Notes: generated by a model from the sequence alone, not told the origin. A stretch of 64,000 nt of DNA from Pseudomonas panipatensis (GCF_900099785.1 NZ_FNDS01000007.1:124001-188000), one strand, 5' to 3'. Positions 31,811 through 39,611 are shown, numbered from the stretch's first letter. Program-made: numbers and translations.

Positions 31811-33100
31811 TCAGGGCTGGCGGATCGCCGCGACCCGCGCGCTGTCGACCTTCACCGCCGGGTTGCCGAACTGGTTGGTGAGGTAGTTGACCAAGGTGGC
31901 GATCTGCTGGTCGTCCAGGCTGCCGGCGAAGCCGGGCATGAACACCTCCTGTTCGCCGGTCTTGCGCTTCACGCCGTTGAGCACCACCTGCACCAGGTTG
32001 TCCGGCTGCTGGGCGCCGACCGTCGTATTGTGGCTGAGCATCGGGTAATAGCCGTCCTTGACCCCGTCGCCGCTCCAGGCGTGGCAACTGGCGCAGTTGC
32101 CGAGGAACAGCCGGGCGCCGTCGTCGCGGGTTTGCGGGTCGAAGTCCTGGCCGCGCAGGCTGACCACCTCGTCGGCCGGCTCGCCCCAGGCGAAGCGCGC
32201 CTTGCGCTCGCCGTCGCTGACCGCCTTGACGCTGCGCAGGTAGGTGGCCATGGCCTGCAGGTCGGCGTCGCTGAGGTACTGGAAGCTGTGCTGCACCGCC
32301 TCGGCCATCGGTCCGGCGGCCTGCGCCTTGCCGGCTACGCGGCCGGTCTTCAGGTACTGCACCAGCTCGGCATCGCTCCAGCCGCCGATGCCGCTGTGGG
32401 TGTCGGCGGTGATGTTGAAGGCATACCAGCCGCCCAGCGCCGCGCCGGCGAGGAAGTCGCTGTCCTTTTCGTCCAGCGCCTTTTCCTGGAAGGCCAGGCC
32501 GCGCGGGGTATGGCAGGTGCCGCAGTGCGCCGGGCCCTGGACCAGGTAGGCGCCGCGGTTCCAGGCCTCGCTCTGCTTGGGATTGGCCTGGTAGGTCTGG
32601 TCTTCGTGGAAGGCCAGGTTCCAAAGCGCCAGCGGCCAGCGCATGTTCAGTGGCCAGGGAATGTCGCTGTCGTGGTTGGCCTGGGCCACGGCGTCCACGC
32701 CGCCGCGCAGGAAGTAGGCGTAGAGCGCCTGCATGTCCTCGTCGGTGATCTTCGCGTAGGCCGTGTAGGGCATCGCCGGGTAGAGGTGCATGCCACCCTT
32801 GGCCACGCCCTCGCGCAGGGCGCGGGCGAAGTCGTCGTAGCTGTAGTTGCCGATGCCGGTGCGCGGATCGGGGGTGATGTTGCTGGCGTAGACATCGCCC
32901 AGCGGCGTGGCCAGCGGCAGGCCGCCGCTGAACGGCCTGCCGCCCGGCGCCGTATGGCAGGCCGCACAGTCGGCGGCGCGGGCCAGGTATTCGCCGCGCT
33001 TGAGCAGCTCCGGCGGGGCCGGGTCGAGGGCCGGCGCCGGATGCGCCAGGAGCGGTGCGAGGAGCAGGGTGACGCCGAGGCCGAGAAGGGAGAGACGCAT
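31811..33100 (-). CDS. Triheme cytochrome c subunit of a membrane-bound gluconate/alcohol-type dehydrogenase
   Basis: A 429-residue protein with a signal peptide (MRLSLLGLGVTLLLAPLLAHPAP, given here as its hydrophobic N-terminus) and three CxxCH sites: CAACH at about residues 46-50, CGTCH near 195 and CASCH near 336. This is the layout of the cytochrome subunit that passes electrons from flavin dehydrogenases to ubiquinone. It lies 2 nt downstream of the FAD subunit gene, so the two are cotranscribed. The complex would sit on the periplasmic face of the inner membrane. Confidence 0.92.
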   Translation of the reverse strand: MRLSLLGLGVTLLLAPLLAHPAPALDPAPPELLKRGEYLARAADCAACHTAPGGRPFSGGLPLATPLGDVYASNITPDPRTGIGNYSYDDFARALREGVAKGGMHLYPAMPYTAYAKITDEDMQALYAYFLRGGVDAVAQANHDSDIPWPLNMRWPLALWNLAFHEDQTYQANPKQSEAWNRGAYLVQGPAHCGTCHTPRGLAFQEKALDEKDSDFLAGAALGGWYAFNITADTHSGIGGWSDAELVQYLKTGRVAGKAQAAGPMAEAVQHSFQYLSDADLQAMATYLRSVKAVSDGERKARFAWGEPADEVVSLRGQDFDPQTRDDGARLFLGNCASCHAWSGDGVKDGYYPMLSHNTTVGAQQPDNLVQVVLNGVKRKTGEQEVFMPGFAGSLDDQQIATLVNYLTNQFGNPAVKVDSARVAAIRQP

Positions 33101-33102
33101 GC

Positions 33103-34686
33103 TCAGGCCTCCTGCTTCAGGCGCTCGGCCAGGCGCAGGGCCAGGGCGGCGATGGTCAGGGTGCAGTTCACCGAACCGACGGTGGGCATCACCGCGCTGC
33201 TGGCGATGAACAGGTTCGGGTGGTCGTGGCTGCGGCAGTCCTTGTCGACCACCGAGTCCGCCGGGTCGTCGCCCATCAGCGTGGTGCCGGTGATGTGGTT
33301 GTTGTTGGCGAAATTGTCCTCGAACTTCACCTCGGTTCCGCCCATCAGCTTGGCCGCGTGGGCGTAGACCTCGCGGGTGTGCAGCGCGCTCTTGCGCACG
33401 TAGTCGTCCATGGCATAGGTGAACTCCGGCTTGGCGATGCCGATGGCGTCGCGCTCGCTGCTGCTGGGCACGATGCGGTTCTCCGGGTGCGGGAGGATTT
33501 CGTGGAAGCTGTCGAAACGCACGAAGCGCGCGGCACGATCGCGAATCCGCGCCTCCAGCTCGCGGCCAAGCAGCAGCGGGCCTTGCTGGATCAGCTCGGC
33601 GGCCACCTGATCGACCCGCGAGAGGTTCGACAGGTGGATCTTCTTCGCCGCGTACTGGCTGCGGAAGGCGCCGTCGCGGAAACCGACCATCGAGGTCATC
33701 TCCTGCGGCCCGCGACCCGGCCAGAGCTTCTCGTCGGCATAGAACTGCACGGCGGTGCCGGGGTGGTCCATGAGGTTGCGGCCGACCATGTCCGAACGGT
33801 TGCCGACCTCCGACATCAGCATCAGCTTGGGCGTTTCGATGCCATTGGCGGCGAGCACGAAGGTCTTGCCCTCGACACGCACCTCGTTGCCCTGCGGGTC
33901 CTTGTACAGCGCGGCGACGATGCGCCCGCCCTCACCCTTTTCCAGCTTGAACACCACCGCGTTGTCGATCAGCCGGGCGCCGGCGCTCTCCGCCTTCTCG
34001 ACATGCACGATGCCGTTGTACATGGCGCCGATCGGGCAGATCGGCATGCAGTTGTTATTGCCGCAGCAGGTCGGTCGCTCATCGTAGGGGCGGCTATTGC
34101 GCGCCACCGGCTCGGTGACCACGCGGTAGCCGTTGGCGTTGAGCACGCTCTTGATGCGCTGCTCGTTCCACGACAGCGCCAGCGGCGCCATGGGGTAGGG
34201 CTTGCTGCGCGGCGAACCGAGGTCCTCGTCGGACGGCCCCCACACGCCCAGCTCCTCTTCGGCGCGCTGGTACCAGGGCTCCAGCTCGGCGTACTCGATC
34301 GGCCAGTCGCGGCCGACGCCATACAGGCTCTTCAGCTTCAGGTCGTTGGGCAGGAAGCGCCAGGCCGACGCGGCCCAGTGCCAGGTGGTGCCGCCGACGG
34401 CGCGGATGTACTGCACGTCGTAGGGGTGTTCGCCCTTCTGGATCAGGTAGTGATTGTCCGGGTGGTATTGCGGGTGTGGCGCATGGGCCATCGATGGGTA
34501 GGGCGCCTGGTTGTCGGACTTGTCCGGCTGGTTGCGGAAGCGTTCGACGATCTCCCAGCGCGACAGCCGCGGGCCGGCTTCGAGGATCAGCACGTCCTTG
34601 CCGGCCAGGGCCAACTGATGGGCGACCAGGGCCCCGGCGACGCCGGAGCCGACCACCACGTAATCGGCGCTTTGCGTATCGGCCAT
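33103..34686 (-). CDS. FAD subunit of gluconate 2-dehydrogenase-type complex (GMC oxidoreductase)
   Basis: Oxidises a sugar acid or alcohol in the periplasm; gluconate to 2-ketogluconate is the likeliest reaction by family. The 527-residue product has the FAD motif VVGSGVAGALVAHQLA near residues 10-25, GTTWHWAA near 100 and a GMC C-terminus with NNHITGTTLMGDD and PTVGSVNCTLTIAALALR. There is no signal peptide of its own, so it probably crosses the membrane with the Tat-exported small subunit encoded just upstream. The ATG at 34686 was chosen; the frame to 34722 overlaps the previous gene. Confidence 0.92.
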   Translation of the reverse strand: MADTQSADYVVVGSGVAGALVAHQLALAGKDVLILEAGPRLSRWEIVERFRNQPDKSDNQAPYPSMAHAPHPQYHPDNHYLIQKGEHPYDVQYIRAVGGTTWHWAASAWRFLPNDLKLKSLYGVGRDWPIEYAELEPWYQRAEEELGVWGPSDEDLGSPRSKPYPMAPLALSWNEQRIKSVLNANGYRVVTEPVARNSRPYDERPTCCGNNNCMPICPIGAMYNGIVHVEKAESAGARLIDNAVVFKLEKGEGGRIVAALYKDPQGNEVRVEGKTFVLAANGIETPKLMLMSEVGNRSDMVGRNLMDHPGTAVQFYADEKLWPGRGPQEMTSMVGFRDGAFRSQYAAKKIHLSNLSRVDQVAAELIQQGPLLLGRELEARIRDRAARFVRFDSFHEILPHPENRIVPSSSERDAIGIAKPEFTYAMDDYVRKSALHTREVYAHAAKLMGGTEVKFEDNFANNNHITGTTLMGDDPADSVVDKDCRSHDHPNLFIASSAVMPTVGSVNCTLTIAALALRLAERLKQEA

Positions 34687-34688
34687 GC

Positions 34689-35216
34689 TCAGACCCCCCG
34701 CTCGACGGGTTGCGCCGACCACAGGGCCGGCGCGCTGACGCAGTAGCTGCGCGGCAGCAGCACGTCATCCACGGCCTTGAACATCAGCGCGGTTTCATAG
34801 GCGACCACGGCGGGCTGGTCGCCTTCGCCGATCTTGCCCAGGTACCAGCCGCTCAGAATCTGTCGCGCCAGCCACTGCTGGCGCTCGCTCCAGCGCTGCG
34901 GCGCGTCGCCCAGGTGCGCCTGCAGCTCGCCGAGGCTCTGGCCGAGGGCGCTGTCGCGCTGCGCCAGGGCCTGGTAGAGGCGCTGGCCGATGCGTGGGTC
35001 GAGGTTGCTGCGCCCGGTCAGTCGCTGCGACAGGGTCATGAAGATTGCCAGCTCGGCTTCAGCCTGCGGCGTCAGCGCGGCCCAGGCCTGGCCGGCGGGG
35101 CTGAGCAGCAGGCCACCGAGGGCGGCGCCGGCGCAGGCGACCGCCAGCAGGCGGCGGCGCGAAAGCGGAAAAGCGGGCGATGACGTGGCGGGAGCCAGGG
35201 CAACGGGGTCGGACAT
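34689..35216 (-). CDS. Tat-exported small subunit of gluconate 2-dehydrogenase-type complex (subunit 3)
   Basis: A 175-residue protein with a twin-arginine signal (SRRRLLAVACAGAALGG, residues about 19-35) and a helical mature part that matches gluconate 2-dehydrogenase subunit 3. It is the first gene of the operon, 2 nt before the FAD subunit gene. The known role of this subunit is to carry the flavoprotein through the Tat system by piggyback and help hold the complex together. Confidence 0.88.
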   Translation of the reverse strand: MSDPVALAPATSSPAFPLSRRRLLAVACAGAALGGLLLSPAGQAWAALTPQAEAELAIFMTLSQRLTGRSNLDPRIGQRLYQALAQRDSALGQSLGELQAHLGDAPQRWSERQQWLARQILSGWYLGKIGEGDQPAVVAYETALMFKAVDDVLLPRSYCVSAPALWSAQPVERGV

Positions 35217-35524
35217 TGGAGCCTCTCATTCAGCAGACGAATGACGGTTCGCGAAGAACCTTGTCGCAATAACAACAAAATCACGCTTCATGCGCGTTAT
35301 TGATCGCGTATAGCGGGTGAATATTGTAATTAATACTAACAAATTATCAGGTGAATGGATTCAGCCCGCCACTTTTGGTGGCCATGCCGGGCTCCCTGTC
35401 GGCAGGGGTGGCGACGGAACAGCCCGCCCCTTAGTATTGCGGCATCTCCAGATTCTGCAGCGCGAAAGGTTCGTCCGGCGCCGCTCCGGCGCGCTTGGCG
35501 GGCCTCTCTACGACAAGGTTTTCG
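35217..35524. other. Divergent intergenic region between the dehydrogenase operon and thyA
   Basis: About 308 nt without a gene. The stretch 35265-35360 is far richer in A/T than the rest of the window and includes TAATTAATACTAAC and CGCAATAACAACAAAATC. It must hold promoters for both directions. I could not pick a convincing -35/-10 pair or a named operator. From 35360 to thyA it returns to normal GC with no supported frame. Confidence 0.55.
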
Positions 35525-36319
35525 ATGAAACAGTACCTCGACCTCATGCGCCTGGTGCGCGACCAGGGCACGTTCAAGAGCGATCGCACCGGCACCGGCA
35601 CCTACAGCGTGTTCGGCCACCAGATGCGCTTCGACCTGGCCCAGGGCTTCCCCCTGGTGACCACCAAGAAGTGCCACCTGAAATCGATCATTCACGAGCT
35701 GCTGTGGTTCCTCAAAGGCTCGACCAACATTGCCTACCTGAAGGAAAACGGCGTCTCCATCTGGGACGAGTGGGCCGACGAGAACGGCGACCTCGGCCCG
35801 GTCTACGGCTACCAGTGGCGCTCCTGGCCGGCGCCGGACGGCCGCCACATCGACCAGATCGCCAACCTGATGACGATGCTCAAGCACAACCCGGACTCGC
35901 GCCGGCTGATCGTCTCCGCCTGGAACCCGGCGCTGATCGACCAGATGGCCCTGCCGCCGTGCCACGCGCTGTTCCAGTTCTACGTCGCCGACGGCAAGCT
36001 CAGCTGCCAGCTCTACCAGCGTTCGGCCGACATCTTCCTCGGCGTGCCCTTCAACATCGCCAGCTACGCCCTGTTGACCCTGATGGTCGCCCAGGTCGCC
36101 GGCCTGCAACCGGGCGAGTTCATCTGGACCGGCGGCGACTGCCACCTGTACGCCAACCACCTGGAACAGACCGACCTGCAACTGAGCCGCCAGCCGCTGC
36201 CGCTGCCGACCATGAAGCTCAACCCCGCGGTGAAGGACCTGTTCGACTTCCGCTTCGAGGACTTCGAACTGCTCGGCTACCAGTCCCACCCGCACATCAA
36301 GGCGCCCGTGGCGGTCTGA
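35525..36319 (+). CDS. thyA: Thymidylate synthase
   Basis: Methylates dUMP to dTMP using methylene-THF. The 264-residue product has the same length as E. coli ThyA, with the catalytic cysteine at position 146 in LPPCH, the SDRTGTGT loop at residues 19-26, and [18 protein letters not shown] near 165-182. The ATG at 35525 is the family start; the frame from 35495 adds ten residues. In P. aeruginosa thyA follows lgt; here it stands alone between the dehydrogenase operon and an alcohol dehydrogenase, so it has either moved or is an extra copy. Confidence 0.96.
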   Translation: MKQYLDLMRLVRDQGTFKSDRTGTGTYSVFGHQMRFDLAQGFPLVTTKKCHLKSIIHELLWFLKGSTNIAYLKENGVSIWDEWADENGDLGPVYGYQWRSWPAPDGRHIDQIANLMTMLKHNPDSRRLIVSAWNPALIDQMALPPCHALFQFYVADGKLSCQLYQRSADIFLGVPFNIASYALLTLMVAQVAGLQPGEFIWTGGDCHLYANHLEQTDLQLSRQPLPLPTMKLNPAVKDLFDFRFEDFELLGYQSHPHIKAPVAV

Positions 36320-36420
36320 CCGCCCGCGCCAGGGCCGCCCACGCGGCCCCAGCCCGCCGCCCGGCAAACGCGGCGGGCCATCGACTTTCCGCAGTACAAC
36401 GATAAGAAACGGGGAATGTC

Positions 36421-37584
36421 ATGCAACCTTTCAGCTTTGCCACCACCGCGCAGCTGCTCTGCGAAAGCGCCTCCGCCGCCCGCCTGGGCGAACTCTGCCG
36501 CGAACGCGGCGCCAGCCGGGTGCTGATCGTCACCGATCCGGGGATCACCCGCCTGAACCTGCTCGACGGCGTGCTGCCGGGCTTCGCCCGTGCCGGCGTG
36601 GCCGTGCAGGTGTTCGACCAGGTGCTCGCCGACCCACCGGAAGCGGTGGTCCTGGACGCCGCCGGCCAGGCCCGCGCCATGGCCGCGCAACTGATCGTCG
36701 GCTTCGGCGGCGGCAGCTCCATGGACGTCGCCAAGCTGGTCGCCCTGCTGGCCCATCCGCAGGCCGCCCAGGGCCTGGCCGAACTCTTCGGCGTGGGCAA
36801 CGCGCGCGGCCCGCGCCTGCCATTGATCCAGGTGCCGACCACCGCCGGCACCGGCTCGGAAGTCACCCCGATCGCCATCGTCACCACCGGCGAAACCCGC
36901 AAGCTGGGCGTGGTCAGCCCGCTCCTGCTGCCCGACCTGGCGCTGCTCGACGCCGACCTCACCCTCGGCCTGCCGGCGGCGGTCAGCGCCGCCACCGGCA
37001 TCGACGCCATGGTCCACGCCATCGAGGCCTACACCAGCAAGCTGAAAAAGAACCCACTGTCCGACCTGCTCGCCCGCGAAGCCCTGCGCCTGCTCGCCGC
37101 CAACCTCGACCGGGTGGTGCACAACGGCGCCGACCGCGAGGCGCGCCAGGCCATGCTGCTCGGCGCCTGCCTGGCCGGCCAGGCTTTCGCCAACGCGCCG
37201 GTGGCAGCGGTGCACGCCCTGGCCTACCCGCTGGGCGGGCACTTCCACATTCCCCACGGCCTGAGCAACGCCCTGGTGCTGCCGCACGTGGCGCGCTTCA
37301 ACGCCGCGGCGGCGAGCGCGCTCTACGCCGAACTGGCGCCGCTGCTGCTCGGCGAGCGCCTGCGCGGCGGCGACAGCGCCAGCCTCGCGGCGCAGTTCAT
37401 CGACGAGCTGGCGCAGCTCAGCCCGCGCTGCGGCCTGCCCACGCGCCTGCGCGATGTCGGGGTGGCGCAAGCCATGCTGCCGCGCCTGGCCGCCGATGCC
37501 CTGCAGCAGCAGCGCCTGCTGGTGAATAACCCGCGCGAGGTCAGCGAGGCCGATGCCCTGGCGATCTACCGCGCCGCCTACTGA
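36421..37584 (+). CDS. Iron-containing alcohol dehydrogenase
   Basis: A 387-residue group III Fe-ADH, NAD(P)-dependent. The N-terminal nucleotide domain has FGGGSSMDVAK at about residues 97-107, the middle has VPTTAGTGSEVTP near 140-152, and the metal-binding segment includes HALAYPLGGHFHIPHG near 261-276 with its histidines. The substrate is not clear from sequence. It is followed 8 nt later by a thioesterase gene, likely cotranscribed. The pair matches the neighbouring genes PA5186-PA5185 of P. aeruginosa. Confidence 0.93.
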   Translation: MQPFSFATTAQLLCESASAARLGELCRERGASRVLIVTDPGITRLNLLDGVLPGFARAGVAVQVFDQVLADPPEAVVLDAAGQARAMAAQLIVGFGGGSSMDVAKLVALLAHPQAAQGLAELFGVGNARGPRLPLIQVPTTAGTGSEVTPIAIVTTGETRKLGVVSPLLLPDLALLDADLTLGLPAAVSAATGIDAMVHAIEAYTSKLKKNPLSDLLAREALRLLAANLDRVVHNGADREARQAMLLGACLAGQAFANAPVAAVHALAYPLGGHFHIPHGLSNALVLPHVARFNAAAASALYAELAPLLLGERLRGGDSASLAAQFIDELAQLSPRCGLPTRLRDVGVAQAMLPRLAADALQQQRLLVNNPREVSEADALAIYRAAY

Positions 37585-37592
37585 GAGAACCG

Positions 37593-38036
37593 ATGAGCCA
37601 ACAGCACCCGAGCCGCGCCGATTACCGGCACTTCCAGCCGATCACAACGCGCTGGCACGACAACGACCTCTACGGACACGTCAACAACGTCACCTACTAC
37701 GGCTTCTTCGACACCGCGGTGAACACCTACCTGATCGAGCGCGGCGGCCTGGATATCCACGACGGCCGCGTGGTCGGCTTCGTCGTCAGCTCCAGTTGCG
37801 ACTACTTCGCCCCGGTGGCCTTCCCCGAGCGCATCGAGGTTGGCCTGCGGGTCGGCAAGCTGGGCACCAGCTCGGTGCAGTACGAACTGGCGGTGTTCCG
37901 CCAGGGCGAGTCGCTGGCCTGCGCCGCCGGGCGCTTCGTGCACGTCTTCGTCGAGCGCGAGAGCGGCCGCCCGGTGGCCATCCCGGATGGCCTGCGCGCG
38001 GCCATGCAGGCGTTGCTGGTGGCCGAGCCGGCCTGA
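37593..38036 (+). CDS. Hotdog-fold acyl-CoA thioesterase (4-hydroxybenzoyl-CoA thioesterase-like)
   Basis: A 147-residue single hotdog domain with the motif WHDNDLYGHVNNVTYYGFFD (residues about 24-43), whose aspartate is the usual catalytic residue in the 4HBT class. It is predicted to hydrolyse an acyl-CoA; the acyl group is unknown. It lies 8 nt after the Fe-ADH gene and is followed by a perfect 10-bp hairpin (38044-38053 with 38059-38068). Confidence 0.9.
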   Translation: MSQQHPSRADYRHFQPITTRWHDNDLYGHVNNVTYYGFFDTAVNTYLIERGGLDIHDGRVVGFVVSSSCDYFAPVAFPERIEVGLRVGKLGTSSVQYELAVFRQGESLACAAGRFVHVFVERESGRPVAIPDGLRAAMQALLVAEPA

Positions 38037-38043
38037 TCGGGCA

Positions 38044-38068
38044 GCCCCTGTTCACACCGAACAGGGGC
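38044..38068. terminator. Hairpin between the thioesterase and BRO-N genes
   Basis: A perfect 10-bp inverted repeat with a 5-nt loop between convergent genes. It lacks a T-tract on the plus strand, so terminator activity is uncertain. Confidence 0.5.
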
Positions 38069-38074
38069 GCGGGC

Positions 38075-38548
38075 TCAGTGCGCGGGGCCCGGCGGCTCCA
38101 GGCGCGCGACGCGCGGCAAGTCCTCGTAAGGCAGCCACAGCCGGCCATGCCACTGCAGCACGCCCAACTGCCGGTCGCCCCAGCTCAGCACGCGCTGGCG
38201 CGGTTGCGGCAGATGCTCGCGGTGCTGGTCGCGCAGGCAGGGCACCACCTGCTGGGTGATCCACTGGCGGATGCAGCGGTTCTCCGGGTGGTAGTAGTGG
38301 ATCAGCGTGGCGTAGACGCCGGACTCGCTGAGCAGCAGGACCTTCTCGTAGTCGCCGTTGGCGCCGCGAACCCAGGCCTGCTGGCGTTGATCGTCGTCGA
38401 GGTTGTGCTGCACGCGGGTTTCGATGGGATGGTTCATCAGCCGGCCGAGGTCGCGGGCGACGAACCAGGCCTGGTCGTCGAGAAGAAAGGCGCGCAACTG
38501 GCGGCGATGGCGGATGAAAAAGGTGGGGATAAGGATGGCGTCATCCAT
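38075..38548 (-). CDS. BRO-N domain antirepressor-like protein
   Basis: A 157-residue protein consisting of little more than one BRO-N DNA-binding domain: DDQAWFVARDLGRLM near residues 24-38, LLLSESGVYATLIHYY near 70-85 and FRRW-type RQWITQQVVPCLRD near 95-108. Phage antirepressors usually add a C-terminal domain, which is missing. An ideal AGGAGG site precedes the ATG at 38548. An in-frame ATG at 38632, also with a G-rich site, would give 185 residues and is the one covered by the candidate C4 RNA target. No other phage gene is nearby. I infer a domesticated or remnant regulator; its target is unknown. Confidence 0.82.
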   Translation of the reverse strand: MDDAILIPTFFIRHRRQLRAFLLDDQAWFVARDLGRLMNHPIETRVQHNLDDDQRQQAWVRGANGDYEKVLLLSESGVYATLIHYYHPENRCIRQWITQQVVPCLRDQHREHLPQPRQRVLSWGDRQLGVLQWHGRLWLPYEDLPRVARLEPPGPAH

Positions 38549-38615
38549 GCCGTGCCTCCTTGGCGAGGCGTGCGCAGCCGGACGAACGGGGCGTGGTCTG
38601 GTGCATAGTGGATTC

Positions 38616-38631
38616 CCAAGTGAATTGTTCA
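38616..38631 (-). promoter_or_regulatory. Candidate C4 RNA target over the upstream BRO-N start
   Basis: On the minus strand this reads TGAACA-N3-CACTTGG and includes two bases of the in-frame ATG at 38632. The candidate C4 RNA carries the exact complement of both blocks with the same 3-nt spacing. Binding there would block initiation at this start. Confidence 0.5.
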
Positions 38632-38654
38632 TGGCGCCCCCTGTTCAGAGGGGC

Positions 38655-38734
38655 GGTCGGGTACTTGAACACCGCACTTGGACGGCCCGCAGCTTTTCCC
38701 TTTCGGGTCTTGTATGACTGCGCGCTACCCGACC
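38655..38734 (-). ncRNA. Candidate C4 antisense RNA
   Basis: On the minus strand an 80-nt sequence is closed by a perfect 9-bp stem (38726-38734 with 38655-38663, GGTCGGGTA/TACCCGACC). Inside are CGCAG/CTGCG (38718-38722 with 38688-38692), a CCC-GAAA-GGG hairpin, and the single-stranded bipartite sequence CCAAGTG-N3-TGTTCA (38666-38681). It lies directly upstream of a BRO-N antirepressor-like gene. Known C4 RNAs of phages P1 and P7 repress the antirepressor by pairing with its leader and are cut out of a precursor by RNase P. Assignment rests on structure, position and pairing. Confidence 0.62.
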
Positions 38735-38790
38735 ATAGCTGAGCTACGGACTTGCAAAAAAGCCGCTTGTTCTTCGGTAGCGGCAGACCG

Positions 38791-38807
38791 CCAAGTGGGT
38801 GTGTTCA
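38791..38807 (-). promoter_or_regulatory. Second C4 target-like site, upstream of the RNA
   Basis: The minus strand reads TGAACA-N4-CACTTGG, matching the first target with one extra spacer base. Paired target sites on both sides of the RNA are also a property of the P1/P7 system. Confidence 0.42.
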
Positions 38808-38960
38808 GCACCGTCGGCAAAGGTACTGATTCCCCTTCGGCGCTGTTAGCTCACCTGGATCGCATTTGGATGATACGGAAATTTCCCACAGAAAATGGGC
38901 GCTATTTCGGCGGGCGTGGGCAGTCGTCCGGTGTAGGCGAGTGGCGGGGCGCGCCTCGAT

Positions 38961-39083
38961 CGGTATCGCTTCGCTCAACCCATCCTACGAGGCCGTGTCC
39001 CACCGCATCACCGGGCTGCATCACATCGCAGCGTGCCGTATCCCACCGCGCCGTAGGTTGGCGTTGAGCGAAGCGATACCCAA
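38961..39083. repeat. Inverted pair of a dispersed repeat
   Basis: The sequence CGGTATCGCTTCGCTCAA... (38961-38989) recurs in inverted form at 39051-39083. The same core, GGTATCGCTTCGCT, occurs once more at 45429-45442. Repeats of this kind are scattered between genes in Pseudomonas genomes. Confidence 0.7.
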
Positions 39084-39169
39084 CACCCTGGGCGATGTCG
39101 GTCGGCACCGGGCCAGGCGAGACCTGGCAGCGCGCGGGCGGCCATTGCCCGGTGCGCCGCCCGGAAACG

Positions 39170-39196
39170 AAAAGGCCCGCCAATGGCGGGCCTTTT
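39170..39196 (-). terminator. Terminator of the glycine-zipper gene at 39.2-39.6 kb
   Basis: A perfect 12-bp stem (39170-39181 with 39185-39196) with a 3-nt loop. On the minus strand it ends in a T-run. Confidence 0.85.
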
Positions 39197-39209
39197 CACG
39201 GCTGACGAA

Positions 39210-39611
39210 TCAGTCGTCGTGCTTGTGCTTCTTGTGCTTGTGGCCGCTGCCGCTGTCGCTCGCCATCGAGCTGCCCACTGCGCCACCCGCTGCGCCGCCC
39301 AGGCCGGCACCGATGGCCGCGCCGGTGGAGCCACCGACCTTGTTGCCGATGATCGAGCCGCCGGCTGCACCCAGGCCGCCGCCGATGGCTGCTTCGGTCT
39401 TCTTGCCTTTCTTCGCGGTTGCCGCGCTACCGGCCGCACCGCCGACGCCGGCGCCGATGGCCGCGCCAGTGCTGCCGCCCAGAGCGCCGCCGACCACGTT
39501 GCCGAGGGCGCCGCCGAGGCCGCCGCCGACCGCGGCGTTGGTGTTGTCACCGGCAAAAGCGAATTGCGAGCCCAGCAGGGCCAGCGCCAGAACCGAAAGA
39601 GTCTTACGCAT
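39210..39611 (-). CDS. Exported glycine-zipper protein, function unknown
   Basis: A 133-residue protein with a signal peptide ending near AFA-GDNTN. The body is a run of Gly/Ala repeats of GxxxG type (GGSTGAAIGAGVGGAAG and a second copy 44 residues later), followed by a basic His/Lys-rich tail (HKHKKHKHDD). Glycine zippers of this kind insert into or pack against outer membranes. It is a paralog of the next gene. The ATG at 39611 precedes the signal; the frame to 39662 adds 17 residues. Confidence 0.8.
   Translation of the reverse strand: MRKTLSVLALALLGSQFAFAGDNTNAAVGGGLGGALGNVVGGALGGSTGAAIGAGVGGAAGSAATAKKGKKTEAAIGGGLGAAGGSIIGNKVGGSTGAAIGAGLGGAAGGAVGSSMASDSGSGHKHKKHKHDD

Larger units (their letters stand above)
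38549..39209. other. Gene-free region upstream of the BRO-N gene
   Basis: About 660 nt without a supported gene. It holds, in order, a leader with an alternative BRO-N start (38632), the candidate C4 RNA (38655-38734), a tRNA-D-arm-like sequence (38734-38756), a second C4 target-like site (38791-38807), about 130 nt I cannot interpret, the inverted dispersed repeat (38961-39083) and the terminator of the next gene (39170-39196). Confidence 0.6.

Noticed and set aside
29079-31886. A 935-codon plus-strand frame
   Set aside because: Exactly antisense to the octaheme cytochrome gene, whose eight CxxCH sites prove the minus-strand reading.
38733-38757. A possible tRNA on the minus strand (GTAGCTCAGC motif)
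   Set aside because: Only the D-arm-like part is present; there is no anticodon arm, TTCGA loop or acceptor stem at the right distances.
38678-39067. A 129-codon plus-strand frame across the gap upstream of the BRO-N gene
   Set aside because: It is antisense to the candidate C4 RNA and continues into the dispersed repeat. It has no ribosome site or domain; similar frames would appear wherever the RNA element occurs.
38075-39209. An intact prophage at the BRO-N gene
   Set aside because: No integrase, structural, lysis or repressor genes are found on either side; neighbours are ordinary chromosomal genes.
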